NCBI GenBank assembly: GCA_030710605.1 | Contig: CP092879.1 | Location: 79,337,853 to 79,401,852 of the forward strand | DNA: 64,000 bases | Direction of reading: 5' to 3' | Source of the DNA: Cordylochernes scorpioides | Taxonomy: Eukaryota > Arthropoda > Arachnida > Pseudoscorpiones > Chernetidae | In this document: positions 31,252 to 46,200 of the stretch, piece after piece | Numbering within the stretch: the stretch's first letter is position 1 | Layout: every line of letters starts with the position of its first letter | Program-made: the position numbers and the translations under genes | Notes under the pieces: model-generated | The model's input: the letters and a program-made list of their open reading frames with translations, nothing else | Told to the model about the DNA's origin: nothing | Database searches by the model: none

Positions 31252-34200
31252 CTGGAACACACGTTGGCGGACAGTCTGAGGGACTTATTAATGTCAAAAT
31301 ACCAGGATTATTTATAAGATAATTAAACAAAAAAAGAAGAAAAGATCAAATATGAGAAAAAATCTCCGAGAGAAAACTGACAAAAACTATAACAAGATTT
31401 AGAACAAAACACTATAAAGGAATGACAATACATCCAAATGGCACAAGAACCTATAGGACATGTAACAACTGTCCTGGTGTGGAACTAACACCTACTCACA
31501 TATTCACATGCCCAGCAATGGCCGCAACCTTACAGAAAATTGACATAGACCCAGAGCAGCAACTTTACACACCCAAGATAGAGGACATTGCTGCTGCTGT
31601 GATAGAGATGTATGGAGACATCTGAGGCTTTTCATTGGACACGACAACAACAACAAAATTGACATGGACCCAGAGCAGCAGCTTTACACACCCAAGATAG
31701 TGGACATTGCTGCTGCTGTGATAGAGATGTATGGAGACATCTGAGGCTTTTCATTGGACACGACAACAACAACAAAATTGACATGGACCCAGAGCAGCAG
31801 CTTTACACATCCAAGATAGTGGACATTGCTGCTGCTGTGATAGAGATGTATGGAGACATCTGTTCATTGAACACGACAACAACAACCAGGCTTCCTGGGA
31901 AAAGTTTCTCTTTTACAAAATCTTTCATCTCCAACTTTAAATAAAATAATTTTCTACTGCCCTTAGTGCAATGATAAATTAATGGAAGGGTTCCCCAATG
32001 ATGAGCCAGGCCCTCCTATTAATTTACGATTATATCGATAGTCCTAATTTAGAAAAAATCTTTACTCTCTAGCTTTCTGGTACGAACGCCCTTTTGTTTT
32101 CTCCTGTAGAAGGGCGTTCATGACCGAAAGCTAGAGATTTAAAGATTTTTTAATCATTAATAATATTGATATAATCGTAAATTAATAGGAGGGCCTGGCT
32201 CATCATTGGTGAACCCTTCCATTAATTTATCATTGCACTAAGGGCAGTAGAAAATTATTTTATTTAAAAAGAATCTGTGGTGTATTTAGGTTAAAGATCA
32301 CTCATTTAGTCACCAACTGATAATTTAATAAGTCATAATGGCAACACAGTTACATTTTATAATAATATACAAGAATTACTTATGCAAATTCTGCACCACA
32401 GGTCAATGGTCACAATACAATAATTAAATAATATAAATACATATCAGAATCAGACGTGTCTGAAATAGTGTCAATTTCTCATAACAGATGGCGCCATAAC
32501 GTATCATGTTATAATTTGCATATATACAGTTAAACCTGTCTATGGCGCCCCCTCTTGGGACTCACCAAAATAGGATGCTATAGAGAGGGGGTGCTATAGA
32601 CAGGTCACTTTTAATGTAAATCGCATCGTACTACGTATTTAAAATCGGGCGCTATAGAGAGGGAGGCGCTATTTAGAGGAAGTGCTATACATTTTATTTT
32701 TGAATACGAATTGTCCTCCTGTAAGCTGGTTAGGTTCCTAAATGGATTCAATGTGGACCTCGGCAACAAATGTGTTGACCTGGACGAAATCTGGCCCCAG
32801 GTCGTTCGTATTTCAGGACGCGCTGCTACCCGACACGTAGCTGGGGTCGCTTGGGAGCTGGCGCCATCTACCGACTCTATTTGAAACTATTTATACACTA
32901 GGCGTTCTTTTTTTTTCTAATCTCTCTCTCCCAACTTCGAAAAAATAAAATCAATTTATTTATTAGTTAATAAATATTATTTATGATATTTTTATTGATA
33001 AAACTAATATTTATAATTTGAAATTAATGTTTATTTTTGATTGATAAAAATATTTATTTGAAAATATTTCGGTAGTATGCGTGTGTGTGGTTGAACGCCA
33101 ACCTTTGTTAAGACATTACATTTTCTATAAATAAACTCAGCGTCGCATAGTGTCATTATATATTACAGTAATTTTAAAAATATATATTAACTGTAATATA
33201 ATGACATTATGCGGCACTGAGTTGGTTTATACAAAATGTAATGCCTTGACAAAGGTTGGCGTTCAGTCAACCGAAATATTGGAAAATAAATCTTTGTATT
33301 CAATCCAATATATGCCTTTTTATAATCTAAAGATTTAAATATGGATTGTGATCTATTTTCATAAAACTATTTCCATACAAACCAAAATATGTAAATATAG
33401 TGTTCTTCTTCTTCTTTCTTATCTCCACACTGGGTGAAGTAGAATGCGTCTGCCTTTGTCATTAAGACTGGGAGCACTCAGTGGCAGGCCGACTTAGCTC
33501 CGAAATAAATGGCCGCCGCTGACATGAGGAACAGACGCCATGTGCAGCCGCTCCTAACATGGAGTACAGACTCATCCTGTATCCCTGGATTAGGAGCCCT
33601 TACAGAGTACTATCAGCCGGGCAAGATGAGCCCAGGTTTTTTAGCGAGCTTGTTACTGTTCCCCCTCCTCCTTTTTCATCCGGGCTTGGGACCGGCAAAG
33701 GCGGTTGTATATAAACAACTACAATACAGCATAGTTTCCTTTTCTAAAAAATATTTACCTGTATAGAAGGGTCGTTTAAAACCCGAAAACTTGTAAACTG
33801 GTTAACAATGTAATAAATAAACATATCCTCAGAGATTTATATTTGATTATTGTAAAATAAAACGATTTGTTTATGTGTGTTTTAACTTTAAAAGCACACA
33901 AAATATAATAAACTTGAATTTGTTTTATTCGAGTCTCAAAAAACAAAGCTTTGCATATAGAACAAATAATAATGAAGAAGAAGAAAGAACCATTTTAGGA
34001 AAAGGCAAAAACAAAACAAAAGTACTGGTCAAAAAGAAACATTTAAAATCGCAGATTAATATCTTCAACAGTTTATTATTTCTCTATTAAAAAAAGTTAC
34101 CTGAAATATATAGACATTTGTGTTTACAGAGATATCCACACAAAGACTGCCTTCATTCATTTTTCTTCAACATATTGCCCAAAGAGAGAATTCCACGAGT

Positions 34201-37200
34201 TCCTGAGTCAGTAAATACTGTGATAGCTCTCTCTGGATAGATATATACCTCTATACTCGTATTGTGATCTTATTCAGCCTGTTGAAGGACGTTATTGTTC
34301 CGAAAGCTCGTCATGCTTAAATATTTTCAATAAAGAAATTTGCCACCGTTAGCTTCTATCTTGTCTTAGTGTAGATTTACCTCTTTGTCTCTTTTAGGAT
34401 CCTGTTGTTGTTGTTGTTGTGTCCAAAGAAGAGTCTCAGATGTCTTCATACATCTCTATCACAGCAGCAGCAATATCCACTATCTTGGGTGTGTAAAGCT
34501 GCTGCTCTGTGTCTATGTCAATTTTCTGCAAGGCTGCGGCCATTGCTGGGCATGAGAATATATGAGTAGGTGTTAGTTCCATACCAGGACAGTTAGGATC
34601 CTGTAAATCTCTTATAGCGATCTTTACACGGCAATGTAGAAAATATAGCTTATTTTTATCAAAATAATGTTCTAATCTTGAGTATAGTGTTGCGTCATGA
34701 TTAATGCGCATATTTTAAAAATTATTTAAATTTATTATTTTCCATATATTTCAAATCTAAATTTTATATTTATTTATTTTTATAAAACAGATAATTATTA
34801 TGAAATAATATGTACAATAAAATAATTTATATTTTGAATCACTAAATACCCAAACTGCTTTAAACTTTGATGTGATAAATAAAGAGATATTCTAGGTGCT
34901 ACCTAAAGATATAGTTGTCTTATTATTGACTGGTTTAACCTTGTAGAATGGTTGAGACACGTTCTGGAAAGATGCAAGACGTGTCTGAGGAGAGAATCAA
35001 GACTGTAGAATCTGCTAAACCGCAACCTTGTGCAACAATAGGAAGCAAAAATTCTGAGAAAATAAAGTTGGAGAGAAATTTTGTATCAGGTGTTTCCCTT
35101 GGACTCTCCAGTCCACACAGTAGGTCGGGAGACTCACCCCTTGTTTGAGCTTGAGCACCAGCGACCGTCTGCCGTCCGCCATGGGCTGGGAATATCGCAG
35201 GTGTTGTTTTAGACACTCCTGGGGGGGCACGCCACGCTCCATCACCAGGACTATACGGGCCCACTGTACATAGGTTGATGTTGGGAATAACTTTCACATC
35301 CAACGTGTAACAGCCAATTTGTAACACCCAAAGTATAACACCCAACATGTAAATAGTAATGTGTAACACCTAACGAGTAACCCCCAACTTGTAACAGCCA
35401 ACGTGTAATACCAGACGTATAACACCCAACGTGTAACAGCTAACATGCAACACCCAACATATAACACCCAACGTTTAACAGTTAACAGGTAACACTCAAC
35501 ATATAACACCCAACATGTTACACCCAATATGTAACAGCCAATATGTAACAGCCAATATGTACACCCAATATGTAACAGCCAATATGTAACACCCAATATG
35601 TAACAACCAATATGTAACAGCCAATATGTAACAGCCAATATGTACACCCAATATGTAACACCCAATATGTAACACCCAATATGTAACACCCAATATGTAA
35701 CACCCAATATGTAACAGCCAACGTGTAATACCAAACCTATAACAACCAAGGTATAACACCCAACACTCACCTGTCTCATCCACTCGTTCCGGCGCTCGGC
35801 GATGTCCTGGTAGGTTTTCCCCATCATGGCGATGAGCATGTTGATGAGGAGGATGGCCACCAGCGCCATGTACATGATGAACAGGACCTACAACATGGCG
35901 GCAGTGTTGTAGATACACACTGATGAGCCGTACCACTGTCTACGGTGTAACAGATATATAACTATCTCATTAACTATAAATCCCTATAACAAACACTACA
36001 TTAAATAAACGTTACAACAGACCAATTCTGTTTGTATCTCCACTTCAAATTACCCTGCCACCAAGACTTCCCTCGATATACACAAACTGACAGAGCATTC
36101 CAAACGTTGGATATATTACAAGGGAAGACATTTGGGGCTGATTTAGTAGTATTCGTTTCATTGACAAGACCTAGCCAACCAATATAATAGTTTTCAGGAG
36201 TTTAGATAGTATTATAACATATACACTCATGGACAAAACTTATGAAAGTGGAAAGTCCTTGATTTTGCCGGTCGTCTAGTTTTTTATTTTATTTTTAAGA
36301 GACAGAGACAATTTTGTTCATACTTAGTTATCTCGTGTCTTCAATAAAGGTCACTGTAATATATTTCATAGTTATTGCCATAATCCCGATATACAAGGTA
36401 AAAGGTACAACTTCCTTCAGTTTTGTCCATGAGTGTATATATGGAAGATAATATTTATATGGATTTTCCAGGATGGTGTCTTCCCACAATACACCATCTA
36501 CAGGACCAAAGAGACCTCACCAGACCACGTCTTATAATGTATGGGAGCCTCAAGACAGGACCCCAACCCTACCAAGATTGTGAATTTGGTCTATGAATTC
36601 AGTCTCCATGACCTTGTATAATTATACAATGGGATAATAATAAAAAATCCTATATTTGTGACGTATTACCCAGAGTGTTATACTACCGAGGGATTTTGAG
36701 AGAAAACTACAATAGAAGGTAGAGATGTAGAGATTGTGTAGATACCTTGGCCATGTTGGGATGATCTGTCTTGTCAAATTCCCCGTAGATGTCACCAAAC
36801 TCGGACAGCGACATGACAAACATGGCCATCATGCTCTGGATGGGATCAGGGAAGAAATTGATCTCCCCCCGGTGAGACAGGAAGATGACGTAATATGCTG
36901 GACACACGACCGTTGGAGACGATCTTTGTAATCTCTGATGTCGTCACAGCGGCCGATCTGGCCGGAACATCCCACAGGTTAGAATGTGCATAATGTTGCA
37001 TCAATTTTAATACCCCCTACATTTATTCAAAATATTGTATGATATTTAATATTTATTTAAAACAGATTATTTAGATTATCATCATTCCTTTTTATAGTTT
37101 CATTCCTTTTGTAATATTTTTTTGTACATATATCTTGATTGGTTATTGGAGCGAGAGAGGACCTAGACCAAGACTACGGATCACGACCTACGAGGAAGAC

Positions 37201-40200
37201 AAAGAATATAGTAGAATAATTCTTCCTGGAGTAAACTTATACGATAATAACAAGGCGAAGGAAGACGAGTATCTTTATATGCACCAATAAAGATACTCGT
37301 CTTCCTTCACCTTGTTATTATCGTATAAGACAAAGAATAAATAAACAAAATAACTTTAAAAGGTAATTTATTGACGTGACAACGTCTTAAATTAGGTTGC
37401 GGCTGGGAGTCACTTATGAAAAAGTGTAACGCCCGGTAACGTTACGATGAGTCACCGAACGAGAGTGCTGCGCGCGCAGCTGCGCGCGCAGCGCTAGAGA
37501 ATTAGGCGCATTGAATCGGCGCATGCTTGTCTCTGTCTTTGTCTTTCTCGAACGTTCTTGGCGTTGGAAAAACAAGAAAGCGTCATAATACAAGTTCACA
37601 CGTGTGGTTAAAGTATCGTCAGCTGTGTCTGTAGTGAAAATGTGGAGTGCTTAGATTCGTCATTTACAACAACTACAACAATAAAGGTAAATAATTGTAC
37701 ACTGATATTTCATTATCGTAAACTATGATTGATTGATTAATTGTTAGATTGACACAAAAGTTGAGAAACTGAGTTTATAGGGTATGTCATACTATTGATA
37801 AATGTTGATAGTGTTAAGTAAATTATTAGTTTAAAATTAAATAATTAATTAATTATTATTTTACAAATTTTAAATAGTTTCAAATTTATTTAGCAAAAAT
37901 TTGAACCTTCGATCTGAATAAATGTTTTGATTTTCGAATTGATTCTTTAAAATTACAAATATTAAGAAAAAGTGGCAGATATAAGAAAACTTTATTTAAA
38001 CTGTGTTGAGCAAGAATTTTAACATCTAATTTAAGTAAATGTTTTAATTTTCAACTTCATCATTTACAATTACAAATTTAATTTCAAATTTATTTAGCAA
38101 AAATTTGAACCTTCGATCTGAATAAGTGTTTTGAATTTCAAATACCAACGCGGCTGGTGGAGTGGCGATCTATCGTAAATTATCATCGACATCTACGGCG
38201 GAAGTGTTCCAAGTTGCGATTACAGACGTAACTCGTGTCATTAAAACCAAGGGTGACATGTGCATGACTGAAGTTACTTGCTTCGCCGCTAATACTAGCT
38301 TCAAGTTTATACTCGGTGCTGTATATATTCATCCAGGAGCTAGTATGCAGGATATTGGAATGTTACTATGGCAAGGACTCGGTCCGTACATTCACAACAG
38401 CCAGTACGTGCCACCGTTCGTGCAAGTTGATTCTAGTATACCGATTCTTCTGTGTGGTGATTTTAACAAAAACGTAAAGCCTGACAACTCGTTTCTTAAT
38501 TTCATGAAAAATACGTATAATCTTGATTGCGTATCAAACGTTTCTAAGTCAACTACGTTAAAAGGAACAACTATCGACTTGACTTTCGCAAGACACATTA
38601 CAGCAGAAACACTTCCTTTCATTTCATATTTCTCCTATCATCGTCCTATCCTCAACAAAATCACTCAAATAGGAATTAGTTAAGTTTAAGTTTACATGTA
38701 CAATGTTTTAGTAAACAAAATATATTTCTATAGTTAAAATTTGTGCAATTCTTTTTTTATTTACTTTTATTTATTTGCTTTGAATATGGAAACCCGCTCG
38801 GTGTATAACACCAAAAAGGAAGAAACCAAGGTCGACGACCCTGCAAAGCTACAACTTGGTGCAACAATATTTCCCAGATCATACGGCCTACACCAATCTG
38901 ACAGAGAACACTCTAAGAAGGCTGTAATATAGTCAAATGTTTTTATTCTATTTTAATGGAATCTGTAATTCATAGAATATCAATAGATTTATATCTCCTG
39001 GAAATTAATCAAACAATAGGTTTCTGGAATTTCTTTATCTTTGTTAAACCTAATCTCGAACTTTCGGGAATCTCTCTGTCTCTTTATTTATCTCTATTTA
39101 TTCTGTATTTAACCATATATAATCTTATATTAAAATTACAATTATATTCTCACAATGAGTATCTTTTTTTATTTAAAAACTGCTAGCTTCCAAGCGTTAA
39201 TAGATCTTCAACGGGCTCACTATAATATCGACTTTTACAAAAACAAACGCGCACAACGTGGATATTTATAAACTCTGCGCGCGTTTGTTTTTGTAAATAT
39301 TTCTGGTGGAATAAAGTCGATATTATAGTAAGCCCGTTGAAGAGCGATTAACGCTTGAAAGCTAGCGTTTTTTAAATAAAAAATATACTCATTGTGAGAA
39401 TATAATTGTAATTTTAATACTTTTTTCACAATTTTATCATGAATAGAGATTTATAATCTTATATGGACATTGTAATAAATCAGTTTCAATCTCAATCTCT
39501 CTCTCTCTGCTCATCCACAGGAGTACATAGAAACATATGAATCTTAAATCTTAACGGCGTTTATATGTTCACTAGCCGAATGACCCGGGCAACGCCCGTG
39601 TTTTACCCGATTGAATGTTTTGATTCAAATACTATTTGTTACAATTATAATTTGGCGCCTTATATAAATGCATATATTAGTTAATAACTATAGCCTATGT
39701 GCTTTATCTGTCTATGTACTGTTGGCTTCCGTAGGCGTCTCTTACTGGGTAAGAGAAAGAGAGGATTCCATTTAGTTATTAACTAATATATGCATTTATT
39801 TAAAGAGCGACCCGCTCCAACACAATAGTTACAAAAACAACAAAGCGAGTGGGGGGGCAAAGGTGGCGTGATCGTAGCCAACCAATAGGAGAGCGCCATT
39901 CCAAAAAAAAAAAAAAAAAGCAAACGGTGACAGAGATGAAAAATAATTGATGACGCTCGTAACTGTATATAGAATATGTACTCCTTTTGTTAGAACGTTT
40001 TCTTTGAACTTTCTTCTAGAAAGAACGAGCTGACTCACTTCGATTCAATTCGATTTATTTCAAACAACAAAAAAAGAATTACACTAAGATTTAGTTGTTT
40101 TTATAACATAAAATAAAAAAGAGACTATATTAACACAAAAAAAAAAAGAAGAAAAAAAAAAGAACAACAAAAAGAATGATGATAAATAACAATAAAATTC

Positions 40201-43200
40201 TATGAATATGAATTATAATTAATTAATAAAATACAATAATAAAAAAACCTAACAGTTTTAGAAGGGCAGAGATGCCTGAAATCTCGAGATTACATTTAAT
40301 AAAAATAAAGATAAACACATCTCCAGAAACCGGCAGCATTTGTTTGATTCATAGAAAACGTCAGGATGGCCGAGGGATCTACGGCGCCAGACTCAACCTT
40401 ATCACGTAGCGGGAGTTGAGCTTAATTCATAGGATAGGTTATCATCATATGTATTTTGTTCTCTTTTTTTTAATCATCATCAACCCCCTAAGTGAAATTT
40501 GAGTAGTTTTTGTATATTCGAATTATAAAAATAAACAAGAAATTGTTTTAAAGTTTTAGCGTTTTGGATTCTGACTTAAATATATTGTATTTTGGCGACG
40601 GGGATGAGATTCGAACATATGCGGAATAATAAAATATATTGAAATGGTAATTGATGTTTTGGTGATGCCAGAGTTAAGGATGAATGGACCAAACGATATT
40701 AACACAGGTTTAATGTATATTGTTACATCATGGCTAATGCATTTATTTTATTCTGTAATATTATTTTTCATATATTTTAAATTTAAATTGTGAAATTTTA
40801 TATTTATTTTTTTTTCTTTTTTTTTTATAAACAGATTAGCCCGGATAGTTGGCGATGTAAGGATACGCTCCAGGAGCCTGGGTTACCTTTATGTTACTAC
40901 TATTATAAACAGATATTATGTACTACAAAATCACCATTTGTATTATGGTATACCGTGTAACTACACAACTCTCTAAACTTAGAACACTTCAGGAGCCTGG
41001 GTTACCTATATGTTACTACTATTATAAACAGATTATGTACTACAAAATCACCATTTGTATTATGGTATACTGTGTAACTACACAACTCTCTAAACTTAGA
41101 TGTGAGAAATCCGGATAGTTGGTGATCTATGGATACGCTCCAGGAGCCTGGGTTACCTTTATGTTACTACTATTATAAACAGATATTATGTACTACAAAA
41201 TCACCATTTGTATTATGGTATACTGTGTAACTACACAACTCTCTAAACTTAGATGTGAGAAATCCGGATAGTTGGTGATCTAAGGATACGCTCCAGGAGC
41301 CTGGGTTACCTTTATGTTACTACTATTATAAACAGATATTATGTACTACAAAATCACCATTTGTATTATGGTATACCGTGTAACTACACAACTCTCTAAA
41401 CTTAGATGTGAGAAATCCGAGTAGTTGGCGATCTATGGATACGCTCCAGGAGCCTGGGTTACCTTTATGTTACTACTATTATAAACAGATATTATGTACT
41501 ACAAAATCACCATTTGTATTATGGTATACCGTGTAACTACACAACTCTCTAAACTTAGATGTGAGAAATCCGAGTAGTTGGCGATCTAAGGATACGCTCC
41601 AGGAGCCTGGGTTACCTTTATGTTACTACTATTATAAACAGATATTATGTACTACAAAATCACCATTTGTATTATGGTATACCGTGTAACTACACAACTC
41701 TCTAAACTTAGATGTGAGAAATCCGAGTAGTTGGCGATCTATGGATACGCTCCAGGAGCCTGGGTTACCTTTATGTTACTACTATTATAAACAGATATTA
41801 TGTACTACAAAATCACCATTTGTATTATGGTATACGGTGTAACTACACAACTCTCTAAACTTAGATGTGAGAAATCCGAGTAGTTGGCGATCTATGGATA
41901 CGCTCCAGGAGCCTGGGTTACCTTTATGTTACTACTATTATAAACAGATATTATGTACTACAAAATCACCATTTGTATTATGGTATACCGTGTAACTACA
42001 CAACTCTCTAAACTTAGATGTGAGAAATCCGAGTAGTTGGCGATCTAAGGATACGCTCCAGGAGCCTGGGTTACCTTTATGTTACTACTATTATAAACAG
42101 ATATTATGTACTACAAAATCACCATTTGTATTATGGTATACCGTGTAACTACACAACTCTCTAAACTTAGATGTGAGAAATCCGGATAGTTGGTGATCTA
42201 TGGATACGCTCCAGGAGCCTGGGTTACCTTTATGTTACTACTATTATAAACAGATATTATGTACTACAAAATCACCATTTGTATTATGGTATACTGTGTA
42301 ACTACACAACTCTCTAAACTTAGATGTGAGAAATCCGAGTAGTTGGCGATCTAAGGATACGCTCCAGGAGCCTGGGTTACCTTTATGTTACTACTATTAT
42401 AAACAGATATTATGTACTACAAAATCACCATTTGTATTATGGTATACCGTGTAACTACACAACTCTCTAAACTTAGATGTGAGAAATCCGAGTAGTTGGC
42501 GATCTATGGATACGCTCCAGGAGCCTGGGTTACCTTTATGTTACTACTATTATAAACAGATTATGTACTACAAAATCACCATTTGTATTATGGTATACCG
42601 TGTAACTACACAACTCTCTAAACTTAGATGTGAGAAATCCGAGTAGTTGGCGATCTAAGGATACGCTCCAGGAGCCTGGGTTACCTTTATGTTACTACTA
42701 TTATAAACAGATATTATGTACTACAAAATCACCATTTGTATTATGGTATACGGTGTAACTACACAACTCTCTAAACTTAGATGTGAGAAATCCGAGTAGT
42801 TGGCGATCTAAGGATACGCTCCAGGAGCCTGGGTTACCTTTATGTTACTACTATTATAAACAGATATTATGTACTACAAAATCACCATTTGTATTATGGT
42901 ATACCGTGTAACTACACAACTCTCTAAACTTAGATGTGAGAAATCCGAGTAGTTGGCGATCTATGGATACGCTCCAGGAGCCTGGGTTACCTTTATGTTA
43001 CTACTATTATAAACAGATTATGTACTACAAAATCACCATTTGTATTATGGTATACCGTGTAACTACACAACTCTCTAAACTTAGATGTGAGAAATCCGAG
43101 TAGTTGGCGATCTATGGATACGCTCCAGGAGCCTGGGTTACCTTTATGTTACTACTATTATAAACAGATTATGTACTACAAAATCACCATTTGTATTATG

Positions 43201-46200
43201 GTATACTGTGTAACTACACAACTCTCTAAACTTAGATGTGAGAAATCCGAGTAGTTGGCGATCTAAGGATACGCTCCAGGAGCCTGGGTTACCTTTATGT
43301 TACTACTATTATAAACAGATTATGTACTACAAAATCACCATTTGTATTATGGTATACTGTGTAACTACACAACTCTCTAAACTTAGATGTGAGAAATCCG
43401 AGTAGTTGGCGATCTAAGGATACGCTCCAGGAGCCTGGGTTACCTTTATGTTACTACTATTATAAACAGATATTATGTACTACAAAATCACCATTTGTAT
43501 TATGGTATACCGTGTAACTACACAACTCTCTAAACTTAGATGTGAGAAATCCGAGTAGTTGGCGATCTAAGGATACGCTCCAGGAGCCTGGGTTACCTTT
43601 ATGTTACTACTATTATAAACAGATATTATGTACTACAAAATCACCATTTGTATTATGGTATACCGTGTAACTACACAACTCTCTAAACTTAGATGTGAGA
43701 AATCCGAGTAGTTGGCGATCTAAGGATACGCTCCAGGAGCCTGGGTTACCTTTATGTTACTACTATTATAAACAGATATTATGTACTACAAAATCACCAT
43801 TTGTATTATGGTATACCGTGTAACTACACAACTCTCTAAACTTAGATGTGAGAAATCCGAGTAGTTGGCGATCTAAGGATACGCTCCAGGAGCCTGGGTT
43901 ACCTTTATGTTACTACTATTATAAACAGATATTATGTACTACAAAATCACCATTTGTATTATGGTATACCGTGTAACTACACAACTCTCTAAACTTAGAT
44001 GTGAGAAATCCGAGTAGTTGGCGATCTATGGATACGCTCCAGGAGCCTGGGTTACCTTTATGTTACTACTATTATAAACAGATATTATGTACTACAAAAT
44101 CACCATTTGTATTATGGTATACCGGTGTAACTACACAACTCTCTAAACTTAGATGTGAGAAATCCGAGTAGTTGGCGATCTAAGGATACGCTCCAGGAGC
44201 CTGGGTTACCTTTATGTTACTACTATTATAAACAGATATTATGTACTACAAAATCACCATTTGTATTATGGTATACCGTGTAACTACACAACTCTCTAAA
44301 CTTAGATGTGAGAAATCCGAGTAGTTGGCGATCTAAGGATACGCTCCAGGAGCCTGGGTTACCTTTATGTTACTACTATTATAAACAGATATTATGTACT
44401 ACAAAATCACCATTTGTATTATGGTATACCGTGTAACTACACAACTCTCTAAACTTAGATGTGAGAAATCCGAGTAGTTGGCGATCTAAGGATACGCTCC
44501 AGGAGCCTGGGTTACCTTTATGTTACTACTATTATAAACAGATTATGTACTACAAAATCACCATTTGTATTATGGTATACGTGTAACTACACAACTCTCT
44601 AAACTTAGATGTGAGAAATCCGAGTAGTTGGCGATCTAAGGATACGCTCCAGGAGCCTGGGTTACCTTTATGTTACTACTATTATAAACAGATATTATGT
44701 ACTACAAAATCACCATTTGTATTATGGTATACCGTGTAACTACACAACTCTCTAAACTTAGATGTGAGAAATCCGAGTAGTTGGCGATCTAAGGATACGC
44801 TCCAGGAGCCTGGGTTACCTTTATGTTACTACTATTATAAACAGATATTATGTACTACAAAATCACCATTTGTATTATGGTATACCGTGTAACTACACAA
44901 CTCTCTAAACTTAGATGTGAGAAATCCGAGTAGTTGGCGATCTAAGGATACGCTCCAGGAGCCTGGGTTACCTTTATGTTACTACTATTATAAACAGATA
45001 TTATGTACTACAAAATCACCATTTGTATTATGGTATACCGTGTAACTACACAACTCTCTAAACTTAGATGTGAGAAATCCGAGTAGTTGGCGATCTAAGG
45101 ATACGCTCCAGGAGCCTGGGTTACCTTTATGTTACTACTATTATAAACAGATATTATGTACTACAAAATCACCATTTGTATTATGGTATACCGTGTAACT
45201 ACACAACTCTCTAAACTTAGATGTGAGAAATCCGAGTAGTTGGCGATCTAAGGATACGCTCCAGGAGCCTGGGTTACCTTTATGTTACTACTATTATAAA
45301 CAGATATTATGTACTACAAAATCACCATTTGTATTATGGTATACCGTGTAACTACACAACTCTCTAAACTTAGATGTGAGAAATCCGAGTAGTTGGCGAT
45401 CTAAGGATACGCTCCAGGAGCCTGGGTTACCTTTATGTTACTACTATTATAAACAGATATTATGTACTACAAAATCACCATTTGTATTATGGTATACCGT
45501 GTAACTACACAACTCTCTAAACTTAGATGTGAGAAATCCGAGTAGTTGGCGATCTAAGGATACGCTCCAGGAGCCTGGGTTACCTTTATGTTACTACTAT
45601 TATAAACAGATATTATGTACTACAAAATCACCATTTGTATTATGGTATACCGTGTAACTACACAACTCTCTAAACTTAGATGTGAGAAATCCGAGTAGTT
45701 GGCGATCTAAGGATACGCTCCAGGAGCCTGGGTTACCTTTATGTTACTACTATTATAAACAGATATTATGTACTACAAAATCACCATTTGTATTATGGTA
45801 TACCGTGTAACTACACAACTCTCTAAACTTAGATGTGAGAAATCCGAGTAGTTGGCGATCTAAGGATACGCTCCAGGAGCCTGGGTTACCTTTATGTTAC
45901 TACTATTATAAACAGATATTATGTACTACAAAATCACCATTTGTATTATGGTATACCGTGTAACTACACAACTCTCTAAACTTAGATGTGAGAAATCCGA
46001 GTAGTTGGCGATCTAAGGATACGCTCCAGGAGCCTGGGTTACCTTTATGTTACTACTATTATAAACAGATATTATGTACTACAAAATCACCATTTGTATT
46101 ATGGTATACCGTGTAACTACACAACTCTCTAAACTTAGATGTGAGAAATCCGAGTAGTTGGCGATCTAAGGATACGCTCCAGGAGCCTGGGTTACCTTTA

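Larger units (their letters stand above)
31252..35137 (-). other. TRPV intron L-M
   Basis: 3.9 kb with two LINE tail fragments (31380-31885 and 34400-34715), a large palindrome (31938-32277), a hairpin repeat (33060-33300), repeat G (33405-33725) and the repeat holding the single-copy relative of the 153-bp monomer (34690-35110). Confidence 0.6.

Noticed and set aside
35294..35936. 193- and 146-codon - strand frames rich in Tyr-Trp-Val-Leu-His-Ile-Gly
   Set aside because: Only the first part (35771-35887) is a real exon; the rest is translation of the 14-bp intronic repeat.
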